Shown here one piece after another: positions 1-8,224 of a DNA stretch of 21,284 nt. This stretch comes from Bacillota bacterium (GTDB taxonomy: Bacteria > Bacillota > Clostridia > Acetivibrionales > DTU013). The translations under genes and the position numbers were made by a program. Every line of letters starts with the position of its first letter. Within the stretch, counting starts at the first letter, position 1. The notes below the pieces were generated by a model that was not told the origin of the DNA, did no database searches, and saw only the letters and a list, made by a program, of their open reading frames with translations. The stretch covers positions 1-21,284 of the forward strand of contig JAEYRF010000155.1 of the NCBI GenBank assembly GCA_023409615.1, read 5' to 3'.

Positions 1-1339
1 CCTCTCCCTCATCTGCCGCTTCATCCTCATCATCAGCCCAATCTGTCTCTCCCTCATATGCCGCCTCCCCCTCAGCTGCCTCATCCGCCGCCCCCTCTTT
101 TTCTCCTTCAATCACCTTGGTTCCATAGCGCTCAACTGTCAGAGTAATGCTCCTTGATGCCGCAGTATGTACCATGTCCCGGAGCAATTGTTCAATGGCA
201 TCTGACAATTCATTCTTAGGTATGACCAAAACCAGCTCCCTGCTGATAATATCCTCCTCCCCGATCACAATATCATCAGTGCCCCAGGGCGTTTCCTGTC
301 CCTTATATTCTGCCAGCTTTTCGATATACTCCATCAGTGTTTTTTCAGCATTATTACTCTTCTGGTAGCTATCGGCAGTCAGATCCATGCTTTTTATTAT
401 CACTGCATGTCCCTTATCATATTTTGAGATGACCGGAAAACTGTTTGGCAGGTTTGCGCCGAAGAGTCTGCGAATTTTTAGGCCTCTCTTGAAATTACCA
501 AGAGACCAGATATCATCTGTTACAGCGGTTAATACACCCTGTGCCTCATCCCCTCCCATCCATGCCTTTACTCTTGCCCTCTGGACAAACTCAAGACCTG
601 AAGTGAACTGCACAGGAAGTGGCAGCTCGATACAATAACGGACGATAATATCGATATATTCCCCACGATCCGACAAAAAGGAAGACTCGGTGAAATCTAA
701 TCCGTTAAAGCCATGAGCAATGTTTAATGCCTCCAGCCTTTCATCTGCATTAGTTATACTCTCTGTCACCAGGTATTTCTTCATATAAAGCTTAGTAATA
801 GGCGTGAAAAGTTCTGTTTTGGCATCATCAAATTCACCGCCGACAATATAGCAGGCAATACATTTCAGCACCTCCAGCGGGTCGGACACTATCGTTTCTG
901 CCTGACTGAGCATATTTTCGAAATTGACTTTCGCGTCCTTTATCAATTTTCCACTGTCGACCAGACCTCCAATCACCTGATCTGTATTTTTCCCGATATT
1001 CTGGAGGCTGTTGTATGTATCAAAGACAGTACCAACCTGATTTCTAAACACATCAGACTTATCATTAATACCATTTCTGACCGTATCATGCACATCCCGC
1101 AGGCCGCTGATGTGATAAATGTAAGCTGATGACGCTATTTCAGAGGCCGTTTCATTGAGGGCATGTCCAATCAATTGATATGTATAGACTGCCTTTATCA
1201 GAAAAATTACAGTGAAAAATGCACACAACAACACAGGCAGCACCAGCGCAGCTTCCACAGTCAACGCACCTCTGCGGGATGAAGCTGTTAGAGCAATAGG
1301 TTTACATTTTCGACCCTTCAACCTGCTAATACCCCTCAT
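1..1339 (-). CDS. TadE-like pseudopilin with acidic tail, partial (runs off left edge)
   Basis: The frame starts at ATG 1339-1337 and stays open to base 1, giving about 446 visible residues with no stop. After a short basic leader the protein reads RRGALTVEAALVLPVLLCAF at about residues 23-42. This is the TadE pattern: a Glu five residues after the small-residue site, then a long hydrophobic helix. Such proteins are minor pseudopilins of Tad/Flp pili, inserted in the membrane with the bulk outside. The start overlaps the end of the DUF5702 gene by 14 bp and has an AAGG about 9 nt upstream, so it is translated in the same operon. The last visible ~45 residues are very rich in Glu, Asp, Ala and Gly, built from repeated GAGGGGGAG/GATGAG-like codons. 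The true C-terminus lies outside the window. TadE-like membership is fairly sure; the function of the acidic tail is unknown. Confidence 0.85.
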   Translation of the reverse strand, partial: MRGISRLKGRKCKPIALTASSRRGALTVEAALVLPVLLCAFFTVIFLIKAVYTYQLIGHALNETASEIASSAYIYHISGLRDVHDTVRNGINDKSDVFRNQVGTVFDTYNSLQNIGKNTDQVIGGLVDSGKLIKDAKVNFENMLSQAETIVSDPLEVLKCIACYIVGGEFDDAKTELFTPITKLYMKKYLVTESITNADERLEALNIAHGFNGLDFTESSFLSDRGEYIDIIVRYCIELPLPVQFTSGLEFVQRARVKAWMGGDEAQGVLTAVTDDIWSLGNFKRGLKIRRLFGANLPNSFPVISKYDKGHAVIIKSMDLTADSYQKSNNAEKTLMEYIEKLAEYKGQETPWGTDDIVIGEEDIISRELVLVIPKNELSDAIEQLLRDMVHTAASRSITLTVERYGTKVIEGEKEGAADEAAEGEAAYEGETDWADDEDEAADEGE

Positions 1340-3797
1340 ATAAAAGCACCTTATAAATATACCTTCCGTCGCCCGTCTTCAATTCCTTCTGAATAAAAGG
1401 TTGGGTTATGAATAAATATTTCATAGAAACCTCAGCTTCAATACGCACCCATGTATAGTTTTCCGTCATTTTGAACCCGGCCTTGGATTTGCCGATATTC
1501 AGCTGAATCAAATCCCCGATCCTGTCCAGCTTTTTTTCTTCATTCGTTGTCATCAGGAATAGTCTCAGATAGTCGTAATAGTTGAAATACAGCCGCTGAT
1601 CTGTCTTCGGTCCGGTTTCGGCGGCCATACCAATGTCCAGCCTCCAGTCCCCCTTCATCTTATAAATTGGTATTGATTTCCCCTCCATCAGGTCTACAAG
1701 ATCGATCAAAGACTCGCCCATCCCCCAGCCGCACATAATCAGGTTTGAAATTATGGGTATGCCCGCTCCGCCTGTCCACCAACCGGCTACAGTGGTTGCT
1801 ACACTCGTTGCCATTGTTTTTTTCTTTGCATCAGTATAGACATGAAGAGTGTTAAGACCAAACCTGACCAGCAGCAATTCTCCCTTTGTCATAGCATTAT
1901 TGAGCATCTGGGACGGCTGCCCATGGAGAATATATTCCACCTCGCTGTCATAAAAGGTATCAATTGAAGCCTTCTCATCCTCATGCAGGTTAGTGTCCTT
2001 TATTGTCTCACTTCCGTATTGAAGTGCAGGTACAGAATTCTTAAAGGTTCCTATGATATACTCGTTCAGATAAAAACTGTCTCTGAGTGCAATTGCTCCA
2101 TTGGCTGCCAGATCTCCAATACCGGCAATGAACGCCAGTGCATTCTCCTGAAACATCCCATCTTCGTCATATAGATCCATATCCTCATCCACATGAGCCA
2201 GATCCCCTTCGTACTGTGCCTCTCCTATTTCACCACTTTCGCTGCCACCATCAGCGTTCTGATCATCATTGAATGCCTCATCCTCCTGATCAAAGTTCCC
2301 TGTAATCACCTTGGTAAAGGACGGAAGGTCCATTTTATCAATTCCTTCTGTCTCATAATTCACATCGTCAAGAATATATTCAGAAATAAAGTCTTTTACA
2401 GCATCAGCCTTTCCTTCCCTCGGATCATCCTTTTTGTCCCCTTTGTCTGGTTTGGAATAGTCATAGCTGATGTTGGCGTAATCATCAATCATATCAAGCA
2501 ATCCGGAATCCAGCCCTTCTTCTGGAAAATTGCCAGACCCACTTACCGACCGATCAAGCTTTTCTGCCATATCCTGCAGTAGACTACTGTTATTTCCAAC
2601 ATCAGCAAGCATATCTTCAGCCTTTTGTCCTTCTAAAATGAGTTCCTTCAAACTATCGAGCTCTGATTGTACCTGCTCTTTGAAGTCCTTTGAAAAATCG
2701 CCTTCCTCGCCGTTAAAATTTTCTGACATATAACTCTCAAGCTTGCCAATAGCGAGCTGCGCTTTCTTGCCTTTTTCGACTATTTTATCTATCTCCTTAG
2801 CCGCATCATTATTTGATTTGATATAGTCACCGGTCAGAGAATAGCGGAGTACCTTCCACAAGTCTCTCAACTCGCCATCTGTATCTTTATATTTATCTTT
2901 TATAGCCGATTGCTCGTTTTTCAGTCCATCCAGACGGTCTTTAAGCTCCTTAAGCCTGCTGCTTTCAGCCTCTTCTTCTATAGTGTCTGTGGTGCTACTG
3001 CCCACATTTCTATCATTTCCGTTACTGCTGCTATTTCCCTCTTGCTGCTCATTCCTTGCTGATTGCTTCAGTTCTGATATCTCATCTTCTAAACTACTTA
3101 TACTGGCACTCAAAGAATCCATCTCATCCTTGAGCCCGCCTAATACATCAGTCAGCGAATTGAAGCTCTGATAAGCCCCCTGCCAGCTGCCATTCTGGTT
3201 AAATCCATTTACAAATTTGTCAAAGGAGTCTCCCAGCCCATCAATATTCTTCTTCAATTTTTGTTGGGATTTATCCATGCTGCCAAAAAGCTTGTCAATA
3301 CTAACCTTTTGCTTGTATGCACCAGACATTTTACCTACATCCCGCACAGCAAGCAATTTCTCCATAAAGCCCTCTACCATCTCTTCCGGTGCGCGGTACT
3401 TCATATATTCAAGAATCTGCTTCTTCATCACACTATTTTCACTTAGGTTGTAAATTGGAGTTATATTGATTTTTTCGATTCTAAAACCAAACAGATCGAT
3501 ACTGCTATTATATATTTCTTCATCAGAAGGAATGGACAGGTTGCAGGAAAGACCCTCCTCAAAGCAATCCTCCAGGTCTGCTGTTCCAGTCTCGTAAAAT
3601 GCAAAAATGCCATAGCCTTCTTTAAGCCTGCTTCTATAATCTGCCAGCAGTGATCTGGCCGCTGTGTCGGCTGCTCTTTTTACAATAGTACGCCCTGCAT
3701 TTATACGGGCAATATCAACCAGCAAGCCTGCCAGCATCAATACAGACATCATAACGATCGCAAGAAATACTGTAATCTGACCTGAAACCTTTCTCAT
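1326..3797 (-). CDS. DUF5702-type Tad pilus-associated protein (TadG-like)
   Basis: The protein has 823 aa from the chosen start. Its N-terminus, MRKVSGQITVFLAIVMMSVL, is the Gly-Gln-Ile-Thr-Val-Phe prepilin-like entry of the DUF5702 family found in clostridial Tad loci, followed by one membrane helix and the AARSLLADYRSRLKEGYGIF segment typical of the family. Residues about 180-400 are charged and heptad-rich, suggesting coiled coils, and a Ser/Asn/Glu-rich linker lies around residue 265. The C-terminal 250 residues include a conserved-looking 'ILHG' and a hydrophobic 'GWWTGGAGIPIISNLIMCGWG' region. The ATG at 3797 is preferred over an ATG at 3863. AGGAGG sits just upstream of it, it leaves a 28-bp gap after the TadE gene instead of a 38-bp overlap, and it puts the hydrophobic helix at the very N-terminus. 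A TTG directly before it (3800-3798) is also possible. The protein is probably an envelope-exposed structural or assembly component of the pilus; the exact role is not known to me. Confidence 0.85.
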   Translation of the reverse strand: MRKVSGQITVFLAIVMMSVLMLAGLLVDIARINAGRTIVKRAADTAARSLLADYRSRLKEGYGIFAFYETGTADLEDCFEEGLSCNLSIPSDEEIYNSSIDLFGFRIEKINITPIYNLSENSVMKKQILEYMKYRAPEEMVEGFMEKLLAVRDVGKMSGAYKQKVSIDKLFGSMDKSQQKLKKNIDGLGDSFDKFVNGFNQNGSWQGAYQSFNSLTDVLGGLKDEMDSLSASISSLEDEISELKQSARNEQQEGNSSSNGNDRNVGSSTTDTIEEEAESSRLKELKDRLDGLKNEQSAIKDKYKDTDGELRDLWKVLRYSLTGDYIKSNNDAAKEIDKIVEKGKKAQLAIGKLESYMSENFNGEEGDFSKDFKEQVQSELDSLKELILEGQKAEDMLADVGNNSSLLQDMAEKLDRSVSGSGNFPEEGLDSGLLDMIDDYANISYDYSKPDKGDKKDDPREGKADAVKDFISEYILDDVNYETEGIDKMDLPSFTKVITGNFDQEDEAFNDDQNADGGSESGEIGEAQYEGDLAHVDEDMDLYDEDGMFQENALAFIAGIGDLAANGAIALRDSFYLNEYIIGTFKNSVPALQYGSETIKDTNLHEDEKASIDTFYDSEVEYILHGQPSQMLNNAMTKGELLLVRFGLNTLHVYTDAKKKTMATSVATTVAGWWTGGAGIPIISNLIMCGWGMGESLIDLVDLMEGKSIPIYKMKGDWRLDIGMAAETGPKTDQRLYFNYYDYLRLFLMTTNEEKKLDRIGDLIQLNIGKSKAGFKMTENYTWVRIEAEVSMKYLFITQPFIQKELKTGDGRYIYKVLLYEGY

Positions 3798-3825
3798 CAA
3801 GGCTATGACCCCTCCTCGCAACAGA

Positions 3826-4515
3826 TTATTGAATAAACTGCTCCAGCTTCTCCTTGATCTCATTCATTGCATTTCTTGTTTTGTCCCCAATATCCTTAAG
3901 CTCGGGAAATTTATTCTCTAATTTCTTTTCGATATCAACGATAAAGTCTGTGTTTCGGATTAAGTCTGCCGGTTCGTCCATTGCTGATACAGCTTTAACT
4001 GTCATGTCGATTGTATCACTGCCGCCAAACAGCTTAAGAAATTTGCCTAAAGGAAGCTTGTACTCCTTATGGATAGTAACCTCAATCTTTCTGTAAACTA
4101 CGTAATCCTTTACCACAGCATCTGCTGATGAGCTAACTGCCCGGACCAATTCATGTCGCTCGGCAACGTCCAATGCATACTGTTCAATACTCTCCAATCT
4201 GGTTTTCTTATCACTGTCGAAGATTCTCCTGTATAGTGCAAATTCGTCAAAGCTCCCATCCATCGGTTTGCCTGTTCCTAATTCAAATGTTCCTGAAACC
4301 CATGCTATTGCCCCGGCCTCTGCAGCGGATTCAGCTGCCGATTGCACCAGCGCTCGCTGATAAAGTAGCAGACCAATATAAATGGCAGCTGCTATAGCAA
4401 GAATGACCAGTGGAACGATTATCGAGGCCTCAACGGTTATACTGCCTGTATTCCCATTGCGAACACTATTACCGTTATTCTCGCTATAACCGCAGTCTTC
4501 GACGGCAGTGCGCAT
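3826..4515 (-). CDS. TadE-like pseudopilin
   Basis: The protein has 229 aa. A 24-residue hydrophilic leader with many Asn and Gly residues is followed by GSITVEASIIVPLVILAIAA, the TadE motif, with Glu at position 5 after the Gly and a 20-25-residue membrane helix. Next comes an Ala/Glu-rich helix (ALVQSAAESAAEAGAIA) and a globular, presumably extracytoplasmic domain. It starts at ATG 4515 behind a GGAGGAG ribosome site 6 nt upstream. It is the first of three linked Tad-like genes, and the DUF5702 gene follows after 28 bp. No pilus ATPase, TadB/TadC, prepilin peptidase or Flp pilin is present in the window, so the rest of the machine must lie beyond the left edge or elsewhere. The family call is confident. 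It could be a TadE or TadF homologue; I cannot separate them. Confidence 0.88.
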   Translation of the reverse strand: MRTAVEDCGYSENNGNSVRNGNTGSITVEASIIVPLVILAIAAAIYIGLLLYQRALVQSAAESAAEAGAIAWVSGTFELGTGKPMDGSFDEFALYRRIFDSDKKTRLESIEQYALDVAERHELVRAVSSSADAVVKDYVVYRKIEVTIHKEYKLPLGKFLKLFGGSDTIDMTVKAVSAMDEPADLIRNTDFIVDIEKKLENKFPELKDIGDKTRNAMNEIKEKLEQFIQ

Positions 4516-4550
4516 AAACAGCTCCTCCTGGTATTCCTGTATTTACTCAT

Positions 4551-4602
4551 AATTACCATATTTTTACACCTTATTGTAATAATACACCATATTATGGTAA
4601 TT
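4551..4602. promoter_or_regulatory. Dyad upstream of tadE-like gene, candidate operator
   Basis: AATTACCATA at 4551-4560 is repeated exactly in inverted orientation as TATGGTAATT at 4593-4602. A smaller palindrome, TTATTGTAATAA, lies between the arms at 4571-4582, and ACACC occurs on both sides of it. The arms begin about 36 bp upstream of the tadE-like start and would overlap any promoter there. The symmetry is exact over 10 bp per arm, but AT-rich DNA gives such dyads by chance more often. The regulatory role is inference. Confidence 0.4.
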
Positions 4603-4661
4603 GTATAGAGCTAAATAGAATTTCGCGATAGAAATTCGCATAGAAAACTAACATTTCTTTT

Positions 4662-4739
4662 CACTTGTCGGTATTAGATGTGAGTGGAACATATCGATAT
4701 TAGATGCCATTAAAACTTGCCGGCCTAAAATGCCAGTGA
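4662..4739. repeat. Three degenerate 26-bp tandem repeats
   Basis: Units run 4662-4687, 4688-4713 and 4714-4739 with no gaps. The first two share the core TCGRTATTAGATG at exactly 26-bp spacing. Pairwise identity is about 16-17 of 26 bases, above chance for an ungapped register. The array starts right after the radical SAM stop codon. The function is unknown. Options are a protein-binding iteron-like site or the relic of a mobile-element end that carries multiple terminal repeats. Confidence 0.5.
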
Positions 4740-4745
4740 AACACG

Positions 4746-6722
4746 TCAGAATAACACCTTGTAGAATGGGTAACGTCCCGTAACCCGATCCTGTGACATA
4801 TAGTTGAAAAGCAGAACAGCGCCATCCTCATCAGTAGCAGCGTTTTGTGCAGAAGTGTCCCCTTTTTGAGAAGTGTCCATCTTTTGAGAAGTGTCCCCTT
4901 TTTGAGAAACGTCCCCTATCAGAATATAAGGGTCAATGGTAAAACGTTCAAAATGGACTTTCTTCAGCAGCAGCTTGGCACTAAGGCCGGCTGCTTCCGG
5001 TATCATTTCTGTGATCTGATCTGAAGAGCGCAGAAAGTCATAGCATCGTTCATGAAAGCCTGGATCGGCGCGTTTTTCCATGAAATCCGGCAAAGTACCG
5101 CTTCTGTCAGATGCAAGAAAATCCAGCCGTAAAAGCTCACGAAATACAAGCTTGTGATGCTCGTCCATCCCTTGCCCCTGTATCTTCCCGGCAGCAAATC
5201 GGTCAAATATCGCATATAGATCTCTTAGCCCGGCACGCAATTGCATATTGCCATTTTCTTTTAAAAAGCGATAAAACCTCTCGTAAAACTCATACGGTGA
5301 ACTAAAGCCATGTTCTATAGCATAATTCAATGAGTATAAAAAGCGGCCACTGTTATAGAATCTGTCTACAAGCTCTGCGACTCCCTTGAGGACAATCAAT
5401 TCGTCATAGCTGATATCTTTTCCGGAAAGGATCTCATAAGGAGGGTAATCCTGAAACACAAATCCCTGCTCTGCTGCGCTCCTGCGCAGAACTGTCCCCT
5501 TCAGAAACTTCAAAAAACCAAGCTGTAGTTGATGAGACCCGATGGCATATACACTGTTGAAGGAATGGATAAAAGAGCCATAATTCTCGTTAGGCAGCCC
5601 GGCAATAAGATCAGTATGAATATGGACATTATTTTGTTTTTTTAATCTGTCCAAATTATTGAACAGCTTTCGCAGGTCTGTTTTTCTGCATACAGCATCA
5701 AGAGTTTTCCCATTGACCGTCTGTATACCTGCTTCCATTTGGAATAGCCCCTTTGGAGCATTCTCAAGTAAGAAAAGTGTCTCTTCATCAAAAAGATCTG
5801 CTCCCACTTCCAGGTGAAAATTGCAGTCGAGCCCGGACTTATTCAACTCCAGAATATGTCTGATGATTGCCTTGGCCCTCTCTTTGTTCACATTAAAGGT
5901 TCTGTCTACAAACTTTATTTGTTTTACTCCGGAAACAGCCAGCCGATCCAATTCAGCAAAAACTCTTTCCAGCGGGAAATATCGGGTGCTCTCTGAGGCG
6001 GAGGAAAGGCAATAGCTGCAGGAAAATGGGCATCCTCTGGAGCTCTCAAAATAAGCAATCTTATTTTCCAAAGACAGAAGCATTTCATCTGTATAGGGCG
6101 ACGGTATCGCTCCCAGATCCTCAATAAACGCAGGTGCACTGGATACAATGCCATGGTTGGAACGCCAGGCAAGACCTTTAATCCCTCTCAGGACTGAATC
6201 ATCATCACTGTGGCTGGTACCATCTACCGTATGCCCTGCGTTGACAGCACTATGAACCGTCTGGCTTTTATCGACCGTATTATCTGCTCCATGGCCTGCA
6301 TTGATTGTACAATGAGCCTTTCGACCATCCAGCAACGTGATCAGCTCTGGGAAGGACTTTTCTCCTTCCCCAGCCAGAATATAGTCGACAAATTCATGTT
6401 CCACCAAGATATCCTCAACATCGTACGAAACCTCGGGTCCTCCCAGTATAATTGATGTCGCGGGCAAAACTTTTTTCAATACGGAGGCCACTCTCAAAAC
6501 AGTCGCAATGTTCCAGATATAGCATGAGAAAGCTGCAATATCAGGCTTTTGCATGTATATAGAGGATATAATGTCATCTACCTGCTCATTGATCGTGTGC
6601 TCTGCTACAATGACTTCTCCGCAGCCAGCACTGCTGTCCTTGCCGCAGGATGCTTTCAGGTACCAGGGTGCCAGTGCGGAATGTATATATTTTGAATTAA
6701 TTGCAATAATCAGTGTTTTCAT
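4746..6722 (-). CDS. B12-binding-domain radical SAM protein (DUF4080-like)
   Basis: The protein has 658 aa from ATG 6722. Residues 1-135 form a cobalamin-binding-like Rossmann domain (MKTLIIAINSKYIHSALAPW, then ILGGPEVSYD and YILAGEGE). There is no DxHxxG cobalamin His motif that I can see. The radical SAM core follows with RGCPFSCSYC, the CxxxCxxC cluster ligands at about C231, C235 and C238, then the TIM-barrel part (IHTDLIAGLPNE). The C-terminal third matches the DUF4080 region of related clostridial proteins. Two low-complexity insertions interrupt the usual fold: one at the domain junction (6198-6317) and one near the C-terminus (4845-4916). ATG 6722 is favoured because MKTLIIAINSKY begins like the family and GAGG lies 4 nt upstream. 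A TTG at 6737 behind AAGG is the alternative. The substrate is unknown; most B12-dependent members methylate or rearrange small molecules or tRNA. It has its own promoter. Confidence 0.88.
   Translation of the reverse strand: MKTLIIAINSKYIHSALAPWYLKASCGKDSSAGCGEVIVAEHTINEQVDDIISSIYMQKPDIAAFSCYIWNIATVLRVASVLKKVLPATSIILGGPEVSYDVEDILVEHEFVDYILAGEGEKSFPELITLLDGRKAHCTINAGHGADNTVDKSQTVHSAVNAGHTVDGTSHSDDDSVLRGIKGLAWRSNHGIVSSAPAFIEDLGAIPSPYTDEMLLSLENKIAYFESSRGCPFSCSYCLSSASESTRYFPLERVFAELDRLAVSGVKQIKFVDRTFNVNKERAKAIIRHILELNKSGLDCNFHLEVGADLFDEETLFLLENAPKGLFQMEAGIQTVNGKTLDAVCRKTDLRKLFNNLDRLKKQNNVHIHTDLIAGLPNENYGSFIHSFNSVYAIGSHQLQLGFLKFLKGTVLRRSAAEQGFVFQDYPPYEILSGKDISYDELIVLKGVAELVDRFYNSGRFLYSLNYAIEHGFSSPYEFYERFYRFLKENGNMQLRAGLRDLYAIFDRFAAGKIQGQGMDEHHKLVFRELLRLDFLASDRSGTLPDFMEKRADPGFHERCYDFLRSSDQITEMIPEAAGLSAKLLLKKVHFERFTIDPYILIGDVSQKGDTSQKMDTSQKGDTSAQNAATDEDGAVLLFNYMSQDRVTGRYPFYKVLF
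4845..4916 (-). repeat. In-frame 18-bp tandem repeat in the radical SAM gene
   Basis: Four copies of an 18-bp unit (GGGGACACTTCTCAAAAA, with small changes) encode GDVSQK, GDTSQK, MDTSQK and GDTSAQ. The repeat sits in a loop before the hydrophobic segment AVLLFNYM near the C-terminus. Its unit length is a multiple of three, so copy number can change without a frameshift. Confidence 0.85.
6198..6317 (-). repeat. Low-complexity in-frame insertion between B12-like and radical SAM domains
   Basis: About 40 codons between LLDGRK and VLRGIKGLAWR encode a polar Thr/Ser/His/Asp-rich segment. It contains two degenerate copies of 'NAGH...VD' (NAGHGADNTVD and NAGHTVDG). The related proteins I know pass directly from one domain to the other here, so this looks like an expanded linker. 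The assignment rests on the internal duplication and composition. Confidence 0.6.
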
Positions 6723-6757
6723 AAAACCTCGCAGCAAGAATACCTTGCAATGAGGCT

Positions 6758-6786
6758 ATTATACCCAACTTCCACCATTAATTCAA
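6758..6786 (-). promoter_or_regulatory. Sigma-A promoter of the radical SAM gene
   Basis: On the minus strand TTGAAT (6786-6781) is followed after exactly 17 nt by TATAAT (6763-6758). The predicted start of transcription is near 6751, leaving a leader of about 28 nt before ATG 6722. The leader can fold a small hairpin, GCAAG/CTTGC, around the AAGG that would serve the TTG start at 6737. The gene is therefore probably transcribed independently of the SLH gene upstream. No terminator is visible between the two, so read-through is also possible. Confidence 0.75.
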
Positions 6787-6826
6787 GCAGGTCACTCCCA
6801 CCTACCCTCATTCGTCAACCTGTCCA

Positions 6827-8191
6827 TTACCTTGCTTTGGCAAGCTTCACACTGCCACTTGAAAAGATAATCGTCTGTTTATCATTGAAAGTCCAGACTT
6901 TGTCTTCGGAATTAAAGCACAGAAGGTTACAGTTGATATCGCGGTACACCGAATAGTCTCCAATATAGGCGGCATTGCATAAAAGGTATTGTCCTCGCAG
7001 GATGCCCTTGCTATCGGGGAGATAAATGATGGCTGACAATCCGTTGCTCTGGACGTTGTCTCTTATCATACCAATACTCTGTTCATTAAGATTGGAATTG
7101 TTAAATATTTTTTGCAGGCCAGCCAGATCGCTGTCCAAAAACAGACTGTTGGCGGAATAGACAACCCTCAGCCCAATCGAGTCGGTATTGAAGTCATAGT
7201 CGCCGGAGCTCACCGAATTTAAAGCTGTGAGCATTGCATCAGATGCCGTATTGACATCGGAACTAGTGATTCTTGGGGAGCTGAATTTGCATGCAGTCTT
7301 GAATCCGTAGGAAAAGATCCCATCAATTGAGCTATTGGGATAGGTGGTTCGTGTAACGGATTTACCGTCGTCAGAGGATCTGCTTGTAGCCTTGGTTGTT
7401 TTGAGATACATGGCGCCCTCAATGTGCCTTAGCACATTCATAAGTTCACTGATGTTTTTATCTACAGAAGCGCCTGGCTTGGCTGCATTTCCATCTGCTT
7501 TCTCTGCCGTATTTGCAGTCGAATTCTCAGACGCATTTTCCGCAGTAAAGGCCGGCATTTCACCCGCAGGTCTGCCTGGAACAACAATGGTGGATTTCAG
7601 AACCGTATCAGTACCCTTGAGCTTCTGCGAAAGGGCATTATAAGCGATAACCGCCGCGTTGTCACGCAGGAACAGATCGGTAGTTGTGTACTGCGTATAG
7701 CAGCTTTGGCCGATAAGCCCTATCTCCAGAGCTTTCGCAGGCGCTTTATCCCATGAGAAATCCCCTGCTAAATCGTTGTAACCCAGCGTCCGAAGGACGA
7801 GGGTAATGTATTGAGTAGCACTCATATTGTTATTACTGCCGAAACTCGTGGCAGAAACACCATTAGATATTCCGTTTGTATAGCAATACCCTACATAGGG
7901 TTTTGCCCATTCAGGCACATCTGTAAATGGTATAGAATAACCCCCGGCCTTAGTCTTGGCTTCTGTTTCCTTCCCCAACAGCCGGACAATCATCGTGACT
8001 CCTGCTGCACGGGTCAGAGGTTTGTCGAGGTCAAAGGAACTCCCGCTTCCAAGAAAAAGACCATCTTCCCATAAAGCTTCGGCAGCAAAACCGTATTGAA
8101 CTTCATAGGCAGCATGACCAGGTAGTACTAAAATAGAAAAAATCAATGTTACCGAGATCAGAAAAGAAATTACCCTTCCAAATCGTTTCAT
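6827..8191 (-). CDS. Secreted SLH-domain protein, function unknown
   Basis: The protein has 454 aa. It begins with a signal peptide (MKRFGRVISFLISVTLIFSI..., likely cut after GHA at about residue 27). Degenerate S-layer-homology repeats cover residues 30-190: a TRAAGVTMIVRLLG element, then PFTDVPEWAKPYVGYCYTNG with SATSFGSNNNMSATQYITLV, then a third around LFLRDNAAVIAYNAL. SLH repeats bind pyruvylated secondary cell-wall polymers, so the protein is probably wall-attached. A low-complexity Ala/Glu/Asn linker (210-240) joins an unrecognised C-terminal domain of about 210 aa. The SLH region closely parallels that of the SLH-LRR protein at 10911-12833 (shared 'GVSATSFG' and 'GDFSWD' blocks), so the two are paralogues with different C-termini. 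The start at 8191 follows GAGGAGG by 7 nt and lies 33 bp after the lipoprotein gene, indicating an operon. Confidence 0.85.
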   Translation of the reverse strand: MKRFGRVISFLISVTLIFSILVLPGHAAYEVQYGFAAEALWEDGLFLGSGSSFDLDKPLTRAAGVTMIVRLLGKETEAKTKAGGYSIPFTDVPEWAKPYVGYCYTNGISNGVSATSFGSNNNMSATQYITLVLRTLGYNDLAGDFSWDKAPAKALEIGLIGQSCYTQYTTTDLFLRDNAAVIAYNALSQKLKGTDTVLKSTIVVPGRPAGEMPAFTAENASENSTANTAEKADGNAAKPGASVDKNISELMNVLRHIEGAMYLKTTKATSRSSDDGKSVTRTTYPNSSIDGIFSYGFKTACKFSSPRITSSDVNTASDAMLTALNSVSSGDYDFNTDSIGLRVVYSANSLFLDSDLAGLQKIFNNSNLNEQSIGMIRDNVQSNGLSAIIYLPDSKGILRGQYLLCNAAYIGDYSVYRDINCNLLCFNSEDKVWTFNDKQTIIFSSGSVKLAKAR

Positions 8192-8224
8192 TATAAAGCC
8201 TCCTCATTAGCGATATTATTAGTT

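Larger units (their letters stand above)
4516..4745 (-). promoter_or_regulatory. Upstream region of the Tad-like operon (230 bp, no gene)
   Basis: This AT-rich intergenic stretch separates the radical SAM gene from the Tad-like operon. It holds a dyad (4551-4602) near the TadE start and three degenerate 26-bp repeats (4662-4739) near the radical SAM stop. A weak sigma-A-like candidate on the minus strand reads TATACA, 17 nt, TATTAT (about 4608-4580). Its -35 matches only four of six consensus bases, so I give it little weight. I see no coding frame or clear terminator here. Confidence 0.35.

Noticed and set aside
3798..3863. Upstream ATG giving a 22-residue longer DUF5702 protein
   Set aside because: It would overlap the TadE-like gene by 38 bp and lacks a ribosome site, whereas ATG 3797 has AGGAGG and gives a typical N-terminus.
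6723..6737. TTG start for the radical SAM gene, adding five residues
   Set aside because: The family start MKTLIIAIN fits ATG 6722 and GAGG is just upstream. The TTG has AAGG at good spacing, so it is not fully excluded, but that AAGG may be in a small hairpin.
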